DNA of 64,000 nt from Paraburkholderia adhaesiva (GCF_021390575.1 NZ_JAJEJQ010000001.1:1402501-1466500), one strand, 5' to 3'. Positions 42,089-52,217 are shown, counted from the stretch's first letter. Notes: generated from the sequence alone by a model not told the origin. Numbers and translations are program-made.

Positions 42089-44002
42089 ATGACAACAGGA
42101 ACGCCTGCCAGGGCAACGCGCGCGCGGCGCGGGCACAGGGTTGCAACGTGGCTTTGCGCGTGGTCAAAGACGGGCGCGGCTTGCTGTGTGGCGCTCACCT
42201 TGACGCTCGCAGCGATGCCGTTCGCCCACGCGGCTCATGCGATTGCGCAGTTCGGCGAACCGAAATACCCGCCCGGCTTCAAACACTTCGACTATGTGAA
42301 CCCGGACGCGCCCAGGGGCGGCACTCTCGTGCTCGCGAATCCGGACCGTCTCACGAGCTTCGACAAGTTCAATCCGTTCACGATGCGCGGCAACCCGGCG
42401 CCGGGCCTCGGCCTGATGTTCGAGAGCCTGACCACGGGAAGCATGGATGAGGTGGCATCGGCGTACGGTCTGTTGGCCGACGACATCCGCGTTGCACCCG
42501 ATGGGTTGTCGGTGACGTTCCACCTGAATCCGCGTGCGCGGTTTTCGAATGGCGACACCGTCACCGCCGACGACATCAAGTTTTCGCTCGACACGCTCAA
42601 AAGCCCGCAGGCCTCGCCGCCGGTACAGGCGGCGTACACCGATATCGTCCGCGCAGTGGTGGTCGATCCGGCGACGATTCGCTTCGAGTTCCGCAACCAC
42701 AATCGCGAACTGCCGCTGATCGCGGGCGGCATGCCCGTGTTCTCGCACAAGTGGGGATTGCGCGCCGACGGAACCCGCATCGCATTCGACCAGCTTGCGT
42801 TCGAAGAACCGATCGCCAGCGGGCCGTATGTGATCGAGCGTTACTCGACAGGCCGCACGATCACCTACAAGCGCGATCCGCACTACTGGGGCGAGGATTT
42901 GCCGGTGCGCGTCGGCACGAACAACTTCGAGCGCATCGCCTACAAGCTCTATTCCGACGATGTGGCCCGTCTCGAAGCGTTCAAGGCCGGCGAGTACGAC
43001 GTGCTCGTCGAGTACATTGCACGCAACTGGGTGCGGCGCGACGTCGGCAAGCGTTTCGACAGCGGCGAACTGATCAAGCGCGAGTTCCCGCATCACAATG
43101 GCACGGGCATGCAGGGATTCGTCATGAACCAGCGCAAGCCGCTCTTTCAGGACGTGCGTGTGCGCCAGGCGTTCGATCTCGCGCTCGATTTCCAGTGGCT
43201 CAACCGCATGCTGTTTTACGGTCAGTACAGGCGCCTCGACAGCTGGTTCGCGAATACGGACATGCAGGCGAGGGGGCTGCCGTCGCTGGGCGAGCTGGCG
43301 CTGCTCGATCCGTGGCGCAACGAACTCGATCCGGTGGTGTTCGGGCCGCTGCCGCTGCAGCCGAGCACCGATCCGCCCGGCTCGCTGCGGGCAAACCTGC
43401 TCAAGGCGCGCGCGCTGCTTGCCGAGGCGGGCTGGACGTATCGCGACGGCGCGCTGCGCAACGCACAGGGCCAGCCGTTCGTGTTCGAAGTGCTCGACGA
43501 TACGAGTGCGTCGGCGTCGTGGGCGTCGGTCATGGCGCAGTACACGCAGGCGCTCGGGCGGCTTGGCATTCGCGTGAACTATCGCGCGGTGGATTTTGCG
43601 CTCTACCAGAAGCGGCTCGATGCCTTCGACTTCGACATTACGACAATCCGCTTTCCCGACTCGCAGGTGCCGGGGATGGAGCTGATCGATCGCTTCGGCA
43701 GCAAGGCCGCGAGCGAACCCGGTTCGGGCAATTCCATTGGCCTGAAGTCGCCGGTCGTCGACTCGATCCTGAAGGCCCTGACGCAGGCGCAGACGCTCCC
43801 ACAACTGCTCGATGCCACGCACGCGCTCGACCGGGTGCTGATGCACGGCTACTATGTCGTACCGCAGTGGTACAACGCCACGCACCGCGTCGCGTTCCGC
43901 AACACGCTGGCGTACCCGGCGACGCTGCCGCGGTACTACGGCGCGATCGACTGGATCATCACGACATGGTGGTTCAAGCCGCAGCAGGGCACGACGCCCT
44001 GA
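42089..44002 (+). CDS. yejA: Peptide ABC transporter substrate-binding protein (YejA-like)
   Basis: A 637-residue family 5 solute-binding protein. A long basic N-region and hydrophobic signal peptide end near AHA (about residue 49). The mature protein begins HAIAQFGEPKYPPGFKHFDYVNPDAPRGG, typical of the YejA branch. It binds peptides or peptide-like compounds in the periplasm. It is the first gene of a four-gene operon (binding protein, two permeases, ATPase) with short spacings, so the system is complete. Confidence 0.92.
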   Translation: MTTGTPARATRARRGHRVATWLCAWSKTGAACCVALTLTLAAMPFAHAAHAIAQFGEPKYPPGFKHFDYVNPDAPRGGTLVLANPDRLTSFDKFNPFTMRGNPAPGLGLMFESLTTGSMDEVASAYGLLADDIRVAPDGLSVTFHLNPRARFSNGDTVTADDIKFSLDTLKSPQASPPVQAAYTDIVRAVVVDPATIRFEFRNHNRELPLIAGGMPVFSHKWGLRADGTRIAFDQLAFEEPIASGPYVIERYSTGRTITYKRDPHYWGEDLPVRVGTNNFERIAYKLYSDDVARLEAFKAGEYDVLVEYIARNWVRRDVGKRFDSGELIKREFPHHNGTGMQGFVMNQRKPLFQDVRVRQAFDLALDFQWLNRMLFYGQYRRLDSWFANTDMQARGLPSLGELALLDPWRNELDPVVFGPLPLQPSTDPPGSLRANLLKARALLAEAGWTYRDGALRNAQGQPFVFEVLDDTSASASWASVMAQYTQALGRLGIRVNYRAVDFALYQKRLDAFDFDITTIRFPDSQVPGMELIDRFGSKAASEPGSGNSIGLKSPVVDSILKALTQAQTLPQLLDATHALDRVLMHGYYVVPQWYNATHRVAFRNTLAYPATLPRYYGAIDWIITTWWFKPQQGTTP

Positions 44003-44044
44003 CGCGGTTTCGCTACGTTGTCGCAACCCACGGACGCCAGGACC

Positions 44045-45082
44045 ATGTGGAGCTATATCGTCAAACGCCTGCTGCTGATGATCCCGACGCTGCTCGGCGT
44101 ACTCACGCTGACCTTCGTCGTGATCCAGTTCGTGCCAGGCGGCCCCGTCGAGCAGGCGATGCGCGAGTTGCGCCGCGGCGCGGAGCAGGGCATGCCGTTC
44201 GGCATGCGCGCGCACTCCGGTGTCGACGCGCAGCAGGTCGCGCAACTCAAAGCGCTTTACGGCTTCGACAAGCCGCCGCTCCAGCGATACGTCCTGATGC
44301 TCGGGCGTTTCGCGCGCTTTGACCTCGGACAGAGCTACTTTCACCACCAGAGCGTGTGGTCGCTGGTCGTGTCGAAGTTGCCGGTGTCGATCAGCATCGG
44401 GCTCTGGACGTTCTTTCTCACGTATCTGATATCGGTGCCGTTGGGTATCGCGAAAGCGGTGCGCAACGGCTCGCGATTCGACCTCGTGACGAGCCTGATC
44501 GTGCTGATCGGCTATGCGATTCCGGGCTTCGTGCTAGGCGTGCTGCTGCTCGTGCTGTTCGGCGGCGGCACGTTCCTGCAGTTGTTCCCGCTGCGCAATC
44601 TCACCTCCGACCACTGGGACACCTTGTCGTGGGGCGGCAAGATCCTCGACTACCTGTGGCATATCACGCTGCCCGTGACGGCGTCGGTGGTGGGCAGTTT
44701 CGCCGTGACGACGATGCTGACCAAAAACGCGTTTCTCGAAGAGATCCGCCGGCAATACGTGATGACTGCGCGCGCGAAGGGGCTCTCGGAGCGCACCGTG
44801 CTCTGGAAGCACGTGTTCCGCAATGCGCTTTTGCCACTCGTCGTGGGCTTTCCTGCAGCGTTCATCGGCGCGTTCTTCACGGGAAGCCTGCTGATCGAAA
44901 CACTTTTTTCGCTCGACGGCTTGGGGCTGCTCTCGTATGAGTCGGTGGTGCGGCGTGACTATCCGGTGGTGCTCGGCACGCTCTATCTCTTCACATTGAT
45001 CGGACTGCTTACGAAACTGATCTCCGATCTCTGCTACGTGTGGGTCGATCCCCGCATCCAATTCGAACAACTGGAGCGCTGA
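44045..45082 (+). CDS. yejB: Peptide ABC transporter permease (YejB-like)
   Basis: A 345-residue inner-membrane permease of the DppB/OppB/YejB type with about six membrane segments. The conserved EAA loop is in YVMTARAKGLSERTVLWKHVFRNALLP. The ATG at 44045 is used because CCAGGA lies just before it; an upstream in-frame start at 44018 would add nine residues. The gene ends two bases before the next permease gene. Confidence 0.93.
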   Translation: MWSYIVKRLLLMIPTLLGVLTLTFVVIQFVPGGPVEQAMRELRRGAEQGMPFGMRAHSGVDAQQVAQLKALYGFDKPPLQRYVLMLGRFARFDLGQSYFHHQSVWSLVVSKLPVSISIGLWTFFLTYLISVPLGIAKAVRNGSRFDLVTSLIVLIGYAIPGFVLGVLLLVLFGGGTFLQLFPLRNLTSDHWDTLSWGGKILDYLWHITLPVTASVVGSFAVTTMLTKNAFLEEIRRQYVMTARAKGLSERTVLWKHVFRNALLPLVVGFPAAFIGAFFTGSLLIETLFSLDGLGLLSYESVVRRDYPVVLGTLYLFTLIGLLTKLISDLCYVWVDPRIQFEQLER

Positions 45083-45083
45083 G

Positions 45084-46196
45084 TTGAACCGAGTCCGCCC
45101 CGGCATCAACGCCGAGTCCGAGCCGCGCACCGAGTCCGTGAAGGCCTTCCGGTCGCCCACGCCCGCACGGCGCGTGTGGTCGCGCTTCAGGCAGCAGCGG
45201 CTCGGCTACTGGAGCCTGATCGTGTTTCTCGTCGCGTTCGCGGCGAGCCTCGCAGCCCCGCTCTGGAGCAACGACAAGCCGCTCGCCGTGCGCTACGACG
45301 GCCATCTGTATTTCCCGCTCTTCAAGGACTACCCGGAGACCGTGTTCGGCGGCGACTTCCCGTCGCCCGCCGACTATCTCGATCCGTATATTCGCCACCG
45401 GTTCGATACGCCCGGCAATTTCGCGATCTATCCGCCGAATCCGTACTACTACGACACGCTCAACTACTTCGCAAAGGTGCCGAACCCGGCGCCGCCGTCG
45501 CGGCAGAACTGGCTCGGCACGGACCAGAACGGCCGCGACCTGTTTGCGCGGCTCGTCTACGGCTTCCGTGTCTCGGTGGAGTTCGCGCTCGTGCTCACCG
45601 CCATCGGCACGATCCTCGGGGTGCTGGCGGGGGCGGTGCAGGGGTACTTCGGTGGCAGGGTCGATATCGTCGGGCAGCGGCTCATCGAAATCTGGAGCGC
45701 GATGCCGGAGCTTTATCTGCTTATCATCTTTGCGTCGATCTTCGAGCCCGGCTTCATCCTGCTGATCGTGTTGCTGTCACTCTTCGGCTGGATCGGGCTC
45801 TCCGATTATGTGCGGGCAGAATTCCTGCGCAACCGCAATCAAGACTACGTGCTCGCCGCCCGCGCGATGGGCCTGTCGAACTGGCAGATCATCTGGCGTC
45901 ACGTCCTGCCTAACAGCCTTACGCCCGTCATCACGTTCCTTCCGTTCCGCATGAGCGGTTCGATTCTCGCGTTGACGAGCCTCGATTTCCTCGGCCTCGG
46001 CGTACCGCCGCCGACACCGAGCCTTGGCGAACTGCTCGCGCAGGGCAAGGGCAATCTGGACGCGTGGTGGATTTCGATGTCGACGTTCGGCGTGCTGGTC
46101 GTCACGCTCCTTTTGCTCACGTTCATGGGCGACGCGCTGCGCAATGCGCTGGACACGCGCATTTCCGATGCGATGAAAGCAGGAGGCAACCAGTGA
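45084..46196 (+). CDS. yejE: Peptide ABC transporter permease (YejE-like)
   Basis: A 370-residue permease of the DppC/OppC/YejE type. A cytoplasmic N-terminus leads into a first membrane segment, then a large periplasmic loop of about 100 residues (IRHRFDTPGNFAIYPPNPYYY), as seen in YejE. Further segments follow, and the EAA loop is in YVLAARAMGLSNWQIIWRHVLPNSLTP. TTG at 45084 is the start, with TGGAG about seven bases upstream. The next gene overlaps its stop. Confidence 0.92.
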   Translation: MNRVRPGINAESEPRTESVKAFRSPTPARRVWSRFRQQRLGYWSLIVFLVAFAASLAAPLWSNDKPLAVRYDGHLYFPLFKDYPETVFGGDFPSPADYLDPYIRHRFDTPGNFAIYPPNPYYYDTLNYFAKVPNPAPPSRQNWLGTDQNGRDLFARLVYGFRVSVEFALVLTAIGTILGVLAGAVQGYFGGRVDIVGQRLIEIWSAMPELYLLIIFASIFEPGFILLIVLLSLFGWIGLSDYVRAEFLRNRNQDYVLAARAMGLSNWQIIWRHVLPNSLTPVITFLPFRMSGSILALTSLDFLGLGVPPPTPSLGELLAQGKGNLDAWWISMSTFGVLVVTLLLLTFMGDALRNALDTRISDAMKAGGNQ

Positions 46197-47812
46197 GCGC
46201 GCAACAGCTGGCAGGCACCGCGCCGCTGCTCGACATCGAACGCCTTTCTGTGCGCTTCGGGGAGACGCTTGCCGTCGATGACGTCTCGCTCGCCATCGGG
46301 CGCGGCGAACGCGTCGCGCTGGTCGGCGAATCGGGTTCAGGCAAGACCGTGACGGCGCTCGCCGTATTGCGCCTCTTGAGCGATGCGCAGGTGACAGGGA
46401 CGATCCGGCTCGACGGTGAGGATCTGCTCGCGAAGAGCGAGCGTGCGATGCGAGGCCTGCGCGGCAGCGACATCGCGATGATCTTCCAGGAGCCGATGAC
46501 GGCCCTCAATCCGCTCTACACGATCGGCGAGCAGATTGCCGAGACGATCGTGCTGCATGACGGCGTGTCGAAGAAGGAGGCCTACGAACGCGCGGTGGGG
46601 CTCCTCGAGCGCACGGGCATCCCCGAGCCACGCCGGCGCATTCTGAACTATCCGCATCAACTGTCGGGCGGCCAGCGTCAGCGCGTGATGATCGCGATGG
46701 CGCTCGCGTGCCGGCCGCGCCTGTTACTCGCCGACGAACCCACAACGGCGCTCGACGTGACGATCCGCGGCCAGATCGTCGAATTGCTGCTCGAACTGCA
46801 GCGCGACGAAGCCGCGCGCGGCGGCATGTCGGTGCTGCTGATTACCCACGACCTCAATCTCGTGCGCCGCTTCGCGCAGCGCGTGGCGGTGATGGAGCAG
46901 GGCAAGCTCGTGGAGACGGGGAGTGTCGAGCAGATTTTCGCGTCGCCGCAACATCCGTACACGCAGCGGCTGATCGCGAGCCGCCCGGAGCGCAACGTGC
47001 TGCCGGTGCTGCCGATTGCGCCGGTGCTGCTCGAGGCGAAGGACGTCGTCGTCGATTTCCCGACGAAGCTGCCCGGCTTCAAGGGCTGGTGGCACAAGGG
47101 GCGCTTTCGGGCGGTCGATGCTGCGAGCGTGTCGGTGCGGCAGGGCGAGACGCTTGGGATCGTCGGCGAATCGGGGTCGGGTAAGACGACGCTTGCGATG
47201 GCAATGTTGGGCCTGCAACGAACCGCCGGAGGACAGGTCGAGTTTCAGGGCAAGCCGGTCAAGAGCTATCTGGGGCCTGAGAAGCTCTCGTTGCGCTCGC
47301 ACCTTCAGGTGGTCTTTCAGGATCCGTTCAGTTCGCTTTCGCCGCGGCAGACCATCGAGCGCATCGTCGGCGAAGGGCTTGCGCTGCATCGACCGGACCT
47401 CACCGGCGAGGAGCGCAGAAAACGCATCGTTGCAACTTTGCGCGAAGTCGGGCTCGACCGCACGGCACTGCAACGCTACCCGCACGAGTTCTCGGGCGGG
47501 CAGCGCCAGCGTATCGCGATTGCCCGGACGCTCGTGCTGGAGCCGCGCGTGATCGTGCTTGACGAGCCGACCAGTGCACTCGACGTGTCGATCCAGCAGC
47601 AGGTATTGCGCTTGCTCACAGAGTTGCAGCGCAGGTACAACCTGGGCTACGTATTCATCAGCCACGACCTTGAGGTGATCGGCGCGATGGCGCACCGCGT
47701 GGCCGTGATGCAGAACGGCGCGATCGTGGAGGCTGGTGACGTAGGAAAAATCTTCGACGACCCGACCCATCCTTACACGCGCCGGCTACTCAAAGCGGCC
47801 TTGGCGCGATGA
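46193..47812 (+). CDS. yejF: Peptide ABC transporter ATPase with two nucleotide-binding domains (YejF-like)
   Basis: A 539-residue double ATPase that powers the transporter. Each half has Walker A (GESGSGKT twice), the LSGGQRQR or FSGGQRQR signature, and Walker B (LLADEPTTALD and IVLDEPTSALD). The GTG at 46193 overlaps the stop of the previous gene and follows an AGGAGG sequence, so the genes are translationally coupled. The fused two-domain layout is characteristic of YejF. Confidence 0.95.
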   Translation: MSAQQLAGTAPLLDIERLSVRFGETLAVDDVSLAIGRGERVALVGESGSGKTVTALAVLRLLSDAQVTGTIRLDGEDLLAKSERAMRGLRGSDIAMIFQEPMTALNPLYTIGEQIAETIVLHDGVSKKEAYERAVGLLERTGIPEPRRRILNYPHQLSGGQRQRVMIAMALACRPRLLLADEPTTALDVTIRGQIVELLLELQRDEAARGGMSVLLITHDLNLVRRFAQRVAVMEQGKLVETGSVEQIFASPQHPYTQRLIASRPERNVLPVLPIAPVLLEAKDVVVDFPTKLPGFKGWWHKGRFRAVDAASVSVRQGETLGIVGESGSGKTTLAMAMLGLQRTAGGQVEFQGKPVKSYLGPEKLSLRSHLQVVFQDPFSSLSPRQTIERIVGEGLALHRPDLTGEERRKRIVATLREVGLDRTALQRYPHEFSGGQRQRIAIARTLVLEPRVIVLDEPTSALDVSIQQQVLRLLTELQRRYNLGYVFISHDLEVIGAMAHRVAVMQNGAIVEAGDVGKIFDDPTHPYTRRLLKAALAR

Positions 47813-47869
47813 CAGTAAGAAAACGTTCATCAATGGTGCGCGCAACGTGATTGTATTTTTCTATTTGTT

Positions 47870-47898
47870 TTGACACACAAATACTTACTGGCTAGTAT
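47870..47898 (+). promoter_or_regulatory. Consensus sigma-70-type promoter of the NlpC/P60 gene
   Basis: TTGACA at 47870-47875 and TAGTAT at 47893-47898 are spaced exactly 17 bases apart, 51 bases before the ATG. The surrounding region is much richer in A and T than the rest of the window. Confidence 0.8.
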
Positions 47899-47949
47899 CG
47901 ACCAATTCTTTCACTAACCTGCTGATTCACAGGCACTTTCTACCGAACG

Positions 47950-48645
47950 ATGCGGCACCGATACTTGACCCAGGCATGCACGCGCGTCGTCGCCGGGATG
48001 TTCATCGGCGTACTGATGGCCGCTGCTCCCGGCGCGTTCGCCGACGAAGCGAGCAGTTTTAGCCAGAATGCCACCTATTCGCCGAACAATGCGGCGAATT
48101 CCCAAGGCTCACAACTCCTTTCCAATGCGCAGTCCACCGACCAGGCGGCTCCGGCGGAAAGCGGCGCTAGAGCTTTCCTGTCGGGTATGGCCGGCAAAGC
48201 AGGCGACGTGGTTGTGGGCGCTCTCAACATGATCGGCGTCCGTTACCGCTGGGGTGGCAACACCCCGGATTCGGGCCTCGACTGCAGCGGCTTCGTGCGC
48301 TACGTGTTCCGCGACACGCTCGGCATGTCGCTGCCGCGCAGTGCTGCGGAAATGAGCCGCGTCGGCGAAAAGGTCAGCATGAGCAACCTCAAGCCGGGCG
48401 ACCTCGTGTTCTTCAACACGATGCGCCGCACGTTCTCGCACGTCGGCATCTATATCGGTGACAACAAGTTCGTGCATTCGCCGTCTACCGGCAGCACGAT
48501 TCGCGTCGACGATCTCGATGACGGCTACTGGGAAAAGCGCTTCACCGGCGCGCGCCGCGTTGAAGCGTCGTTCACGCCGCAACAGCAGCAAGACTTGAGG
48601 CAGCGCGTGAGCGTCCAGCTCAACGGTACTTCCAGCGGTAACTGA
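47950..48645 (+). CDS. Exported NlpC/P60-family cell-wall peptidase
   Basis: A 231-residue exported cysteine peptidase that probably cleaves peptidoglycan stem peptides. The signal peptide ends near APGAFA (residue 31). The catalytic triad is Cys112 in LDCSGFV, His164 in FSHVGIYIG and His176 in KFVHSPS. The YRWGGN motif before the Cys is family-typical. It has a consensus promoter and its own terminator, so it is a single-gene unit. The region between signal and domain (32-85) is low-complexity. Confidence 0.92.
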   Translation: MRHRYLTQACTRVVAGMFIGVLMAAAPGAFADEASSFSQNATYSPNNAANSQGSQLLSNAQSTDQAAPAESGARAFLSGMAGKAGDVVVGALNMIGVRYRWGGNTPDSGLDCSGFVRYVFRDTLGMSLPRSAAEMSRVGEKVSMSNLKPGDLVFFNTMRRTFSHVGIYIGDNKFVHSPSTGSTIRVDDLDDGYWEKRFTGARRVEASFTPQQQQDLRQRVSVQLNGTSSGN

Positions 48646-48680
48646 CCCCAGCTGACCCGCCTTCAGGCGGGTTAGGCCAA

Positions 48681-48713
48681 AAAAATGCCTGCTTGATTCA
48701 AGCAGGCATTTTT
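48681..48713. terminator. Bidirectional terminator between the NlpC/P60 and patatin genes
   Basis: A perfect stem (TGCCTGCTTGA with TCAAGCAGGCA, very small loop) is flanked by seven A residues and five T residues. A smaller ACCCGCC/GGCGGGT hairpin lies just upstream. It suits both flanking convergent genes. Confidence 0.92.
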
Positions 48714-48740
48714 CATTGGCGGGCCGCAGCCCGCATCACC

Positions 48741-49694
48741 TCACGCGGTCGCTGCGCGCGCCGCAGCCAGCTTGCGCTCCAGCTCCGGCATCATTTTCGC
48801 CACGGCTTCCTCGCCCGCGAGAATCGCCGCGTTGCGCTGGCCGAAGTCGCTGCCCGCCATCGCGTTCAGGGCTGGCCGGATCACGACATCGGCGTATTTG
48901 TCGAGCTCGTAGGTCTTGATCGACTGGCCCATGATCGTGAAAGTCTGCATCAGCACGCCGAACTGGCTCTCCGTCGAGGCCGTTTCCGGGCGCGCCGAGA
49001 TGTCCACCGCGATCACGAAATCGGCCCCCATCTTGCGGGCATACGCAGCCGGGACCGGGCTCACGAGGCCGCCGTCGACGTATTCGCGTCCGCCGATCTT
49101 CACGGGGTCGAATATCGACGGCAGGCTGCACGACGCGCGCACCGCGACGCCGGTGTTGCCGCGCTGAAACAGGATCGGCTGGCCGCTATGGAGGTCGGTG
49201 GCGACGATGCCGAGGGGTATCGTCATTTTCTCGATCGGGCGGTCGCGCAGGGTGGTGTTCAGATAGTTCTGCAGCGCGACGCCACGCAGGAAGCCGCGCG
49301 TGCTGAAGGGCATCGCCCAGTCGCTGATCGATGCTTCGTCCATTGACAGGGCGAGCTTGTTGATCGCGAAACCATTCATGCCCGACGCGTAGAGCGCCGC
49401 GACCACCGAGCCCGCGCTCGTCCCCGAGACCAGGTCGACTTTGATGTTGCGTGCTTCAAGCGCCTTGATCACGCCGATGTGCGCGAAGCCGCGCGCGGCG
49501 CCGCCGCCGAGCGCGAGGCCGACACGAATCGGACGAACCGTTTTCGCAACGGGCGGTGGCGGGGTGGTCGTCGCGGTAACGGGCGGCGTGACCTTGGCGA
49601 CTTCAGTGCGCGCGGTCGTGCAGGCGGCGAGGACAGTGGACGCAGCCGCGAGCGTAAAGCTGCGACGGCTCATAGAGGACGATGACGACTTCAA
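48741..49694 (-). CDS. Patatin-like phospholipase lipoprotein
   Basis: A 317-residue patatin-family hydrolase. The N-terminus carries SRRSFTL, which resembles a Tat signal, and a lipobox with Cys25 (VLAAC), so it is probably a lipid-anchored exported enzyme. The catalytic dyad is Ser93 in GTSAG and Asp in EYVDGG near residue 209; the oxyanion glycines are GGGAARG at 63-69. The TTG at 49694 has a GGAGAA sequence six bases upstream, while the ATG at 49673 has none. The lipid substrate cannot be read from the sequence. Confidence 0.88.
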   Translation of the reverse strand: MKSSSSSMSRRSFTLAAASTVLAACTTARTEVAKVTPPVTATTTPPPPVAKTVRPIRVGLALGGGAARGFAHIGVIKALEARNIKVDLVSGTSAGSVVAALYASGMNGFAINKLALSMDEASISDWAMPFSTRGFLRGVALQNYLNTTLRDRPIEKMTIPLGIVATDLHSGQPILFQRGNTGVAVRASCSLPSIFDPVKIGGREYVDGGLVSPVPAAYARKMGADFVIAVDISARPETASTESQFGVLMQTFTIMGQSIKTYELDKYADVVIRPALNAMAGSDFGQRNAAILAGEEAVAKMMPELERKLAAARAATA

Positions 49695-50169
49695 ACGGGT
49701 TCTCCAAACGGCGCGTGGCGGATCGTCGATGCGACGCGCAATCTCAGGTCACGCGCTGCAAACGGTCCGTGCGCCGCAGTCTGGTCGCGCGGGCAGCCTC
49801 TGGTGCTCCCACGCGGCGCCGTGCGACGGATGCGGCGCGCCGACATCATACGGCAAAGCCGGGCGTGATTTTGAGATGTGCATGTAACGCGATGTGTCAG
49901 CGAGTTTCGCGGGCAGGGTGGTGGTTTCGATCTGCGAACACGTTGCGTGGGCGAAGACGACGTTTCGGGGCTTGTGAGGCGCCCGCGCGCGGCGAGCCCA
50001 AGGTCAATGCGCCTGCGACGGGTATAATCCGGTCTCGAATTTTCCCGGTTTTTTCGTTCGCCCGGGCGTTGTGCCCGGCGGTTTGCGCACGCGCCGCGCC
50101 GGCCGCGAACCCCTGCCGTCCGTCGCTGACGAAACACGCGCGGCGGCACCGTCTTTCGAGTAATCGCCC
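49695..50169. other. Divergent gap between the patatin gene and gltX
   Basis: This 475-base gap holds no convincing gene on either strand. A consensus TATAAT at 50023-50028 lies 142 bases before gltX but has a poor -35 box at 17 bases. The remaining sequence is GC-rich and shows no strong terminator or repeat. Confidence 0.4.
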
Positions 50170-51591
50170 ATGACCACGACTCCCGTCCGTACCCGCTTTG
50201 CGCCGAGCCCGACCGGCTTCATTCACCTCGGCAACATCCGCTCCGCGCTCTATCCGTGGGCCTTCGCGCGCCACAACAAGGGCGTTTTCGTGCTGCGGAT
50301 CGAGGATACCGATCTCGAGCGCTCCACGTCCGAATCGGTCGACGCGATCATCGAGGGCATGGCGTGGCTCGGCCTCGATTTCGACGAGGGCCCCTTCTAC
50401 CAGATGCAGCGCATGGACCGTTACCGCGAAGTGCTCAAGCAGATGAACGAGCAAGGCCTCGTGTACCCGTGCTACATGTCGACGGAAGAACTCGATGCGC
50501 TGCGTGAGCGTCAGCGTGCCGCAGGCGAAAAGCCGCGCTACGACGGTACGTGGCGCCCCGAGCCGGGCAAGGTCCTGCCGACGCCGCCCGAAGGCGTGCA
50601 GCCCGTGATGCGCTTTCGCAATCCGCTGACGGGCGTGGTGGCGTGGGACGACGCCGTGAAGGGCCGCGTCGAGATTTCGAACGAAGAACTCGACGATCTC
50701 GTGATCGCGCGCCCGGATGGCACCCCGACGTACAACTTCTGCGTCGTGGTCGACGACCTCGATATGAAGATCACCCACGTTATCCGCGGCGATGACCACG
50801 TGAACAACACGCCGCGCCAGATCAACATCCTGCGCGCGCTCGGCGGCGAGCCGCCCGTCTACGCACATCTGCCGACCGTGCTCAACGAGCAGGGCGAGAA
50901 GATGAGCAAGCGCCACGGCGCGATGAGCGTGATGGGCTATCGCGATTCCGGCTATCTGCCCGAAGCGGTGCTGAACTATCTCGCGCGCCTCGGCTGGTCG
51001 CACGGCGACGCCGAAGTGTTCACGCGCGAGCAGTTCGTCGATTGGTTCGACCTCGATCACCTCGGCAAGTCTCCGGCGCAGTACGACCAGAACAAGCTCG
51101 ACTGGCTCAATAACCACTACCTGAAAGAAGCCGACAGCGCGCGTCTCGCGGAACTCGCGAAGCCGTTCTTCGCAGCGCTCGGTATCGACGATGCGACGCT
51201 CGCGAAAGGGCCGTCGCTCGAAGGCGTGATTGCGCTTCTGAAGGACCGCGCGAACACGATCAAGGAGATCGCAGAGAGCGCACACATGTTCTACTGCGAG
51301 CCGCAGCCCGAAGCCGACGCGCTTGCACAGCACGTCACCGACGCTGTGCGTCCGGCGCTCGCCGAACTCGCTGCTGCATTCAAGACCGCGGAGTGGACGA
51401 AGGAGGCGATCTCGGCGACGCTGAAGGCGACGCTTGCCGCGCACAAGCTGAAGATGCCGCAACTGGCGATGCCCGTGCGTCTCTTCGTGGCAGGCACGAC
51501 GCATACGCCTGCGATCGACGCCGTGCTCACACTGTTCGGCCGCAACGTGGTGGTGAGTCGCATCGAGCAGGGCCTCGCGAAATCCGCGTGA
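50170..51591 (+). CDS. gltX: Glutamyl-tRNA synthetase
   Basis: GltX charges tRNA-Glu with glutamate. The 473-residue class I synthetase begins with the HIGH-type motif in [19 protein letters not shown] and has KMSKR near residue 244 (EKMSKRHG). The anticodon-binding C-terminal half has the expected length. It stands 211 bases before a tRNA cluster that includes two copies of its own substrate, tRNA-Glu; the promoter before the cluster suggests separate transcription. Confidence 0.97.
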   Translation: MTTTPVRTRFAPSPTGFIHLGNIRSALYPWAFARHNKGVFVLRIEDTDLERSTSESVDAIIEGMAWLGLDFDEGPFYQMQRMDRYREVLKQMNEQGLVYPCYMSTEELDALRERQRAAGEKPRYDGTWRPEPGKVLPTPPEGVQPVMRFRNPLTGVVAWDDAVKGRVEISNEELDDLVIARPDGTPTYNFCVVVDDLDMKITHVIRGDDHVNNTPRQINILRALGGEPPVYAHLPTVLNEQGEKMSKRHGAMSVMGYRDSGYLPEAVLNYLARLGWSHGDAEVFTREQFVDWFDLDHLGKSPAQYDQNKLDWLNNHYLKEADSARLAELAKPFFAALGIDDATLAKGPSLEGVIALLKDRANTIKEIAESAHMFYCEPQPEADALAQHVTDAVRPALAELAAAFKTAEWTKEAISATLKATLAAHKLKMPQLAMPVRLFVAGTTHTPAIDAVLTLFGRNVVVSRIEQGLAKSA

Positions 51592-51755
51592 TTTTTTAAA
51601 GATTTTTTGCCCCGGCCCTAGCGCTGGGGCATGAGTTCTTGTAGTATTCGGGCTCCGTTGAAAACGGAGCGTGAACAGGCAGCAACGTTCACGGAAGAGC
51701 GGCTGGATCGGGCAACGAAGTTTCAAAAATGTTGCAGAAAACGATCCAAAGACTC

Positions 51756-51784
51756 TTTACAAAAGCGAGTTTGCTGTTTATAAT
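51756..51784 (+). promoter_or_regulatory. Sigma-70-type promoter of the tRNA cluster
   Basis: TTTACA at 51756-51761 and a consensus TATAAT at 51779-51784 are spaced 17 bases apart, 18 bases before tRNA-Ala. This is the best promoter match in the window. Confidence 0.85.
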
Positions 51785-51802
51785 CTCGCTTCTGTTCTGC
51801 AA

Positions 51803-51878
<76 letters not shown>

Positions 51879-51929
51879 ACAGAGCAGAGTAGAAGTTTTT
51901 CCGCGAAAGCGGAGTGAAGAATAAAGTTC

Positions 51930-51958
51930 TTCACAAAATGCAGTAAAGAAGTTAAAAT
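51930..51958 (+). promoter_or_regulatory. Possible second promoter inside the tRNA cluster
   Basis: TTCACA at 51930-51935 and TAAAAT at 51953-51958 are spaced 17 bases apart, upstream of the first tRNA-Glu. It could give the Glu and Asp tRNAs their own transcript. Confidence 0.45.
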
Positions 51959-52055
51959 ATTGTTCTTCGCTGTTGAGTGAAATTAACGGCTGAGAGTAGT
52001 AAGCGGTAGAGAAAAGCGCAGTAAAGTGTAGCAAGGCATTATCTGAAAAGATTAT

Positions 52056-52131
52056 GTCCCCTTCGTCTAGAGGCCTAGGACATCACCCTTTCACGGTGAG
52101 TACAGGGGTTCGAATCCCCTAGGGGACGCCA
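52056..52131 (+). tRNA. tRNA-Glu (anticodon UUC), copy 1
   Basis: A 76-base tRNA. The acceptor stem is GTCCCCT with AGGGGAC, then G and encoded CCA. The anticodon stem TCACC/GGTGA encloses CTTTCAC, giving anticodon TTC. Its sequence is identical to the second copy at 52365. Confidence 0.97.
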
Positions 52132-52217
52132 GACATGAGCGTCGTCGATTAGATCGTAATGATGTCGATGAGGCAGCAGGTGGGAATCAACCGACGCCCG
52201 GCTGTGTATGTCGAACT

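Noticed and set aside
42164..44347. 727-codon open frame on the minus strand opposite yejA
   Set aside because: It is antisense to a clear solute-binding protein gene; the predicted product is Arg/Glu/His-rich with no known motif.
51601..51640. GC stem after gltX considered as a terminator
   Set aside because: The T-run precedes the stem (GCCCC/GGGGC) on the plus strand instead of following it, and the minus strand has no gene ending there.
49897..51726. 609-codon open frame on the minus strand opposite gltX
   Set aside because: It is antisense to gltX, has no domain signature, and spans the gltX promoter region.
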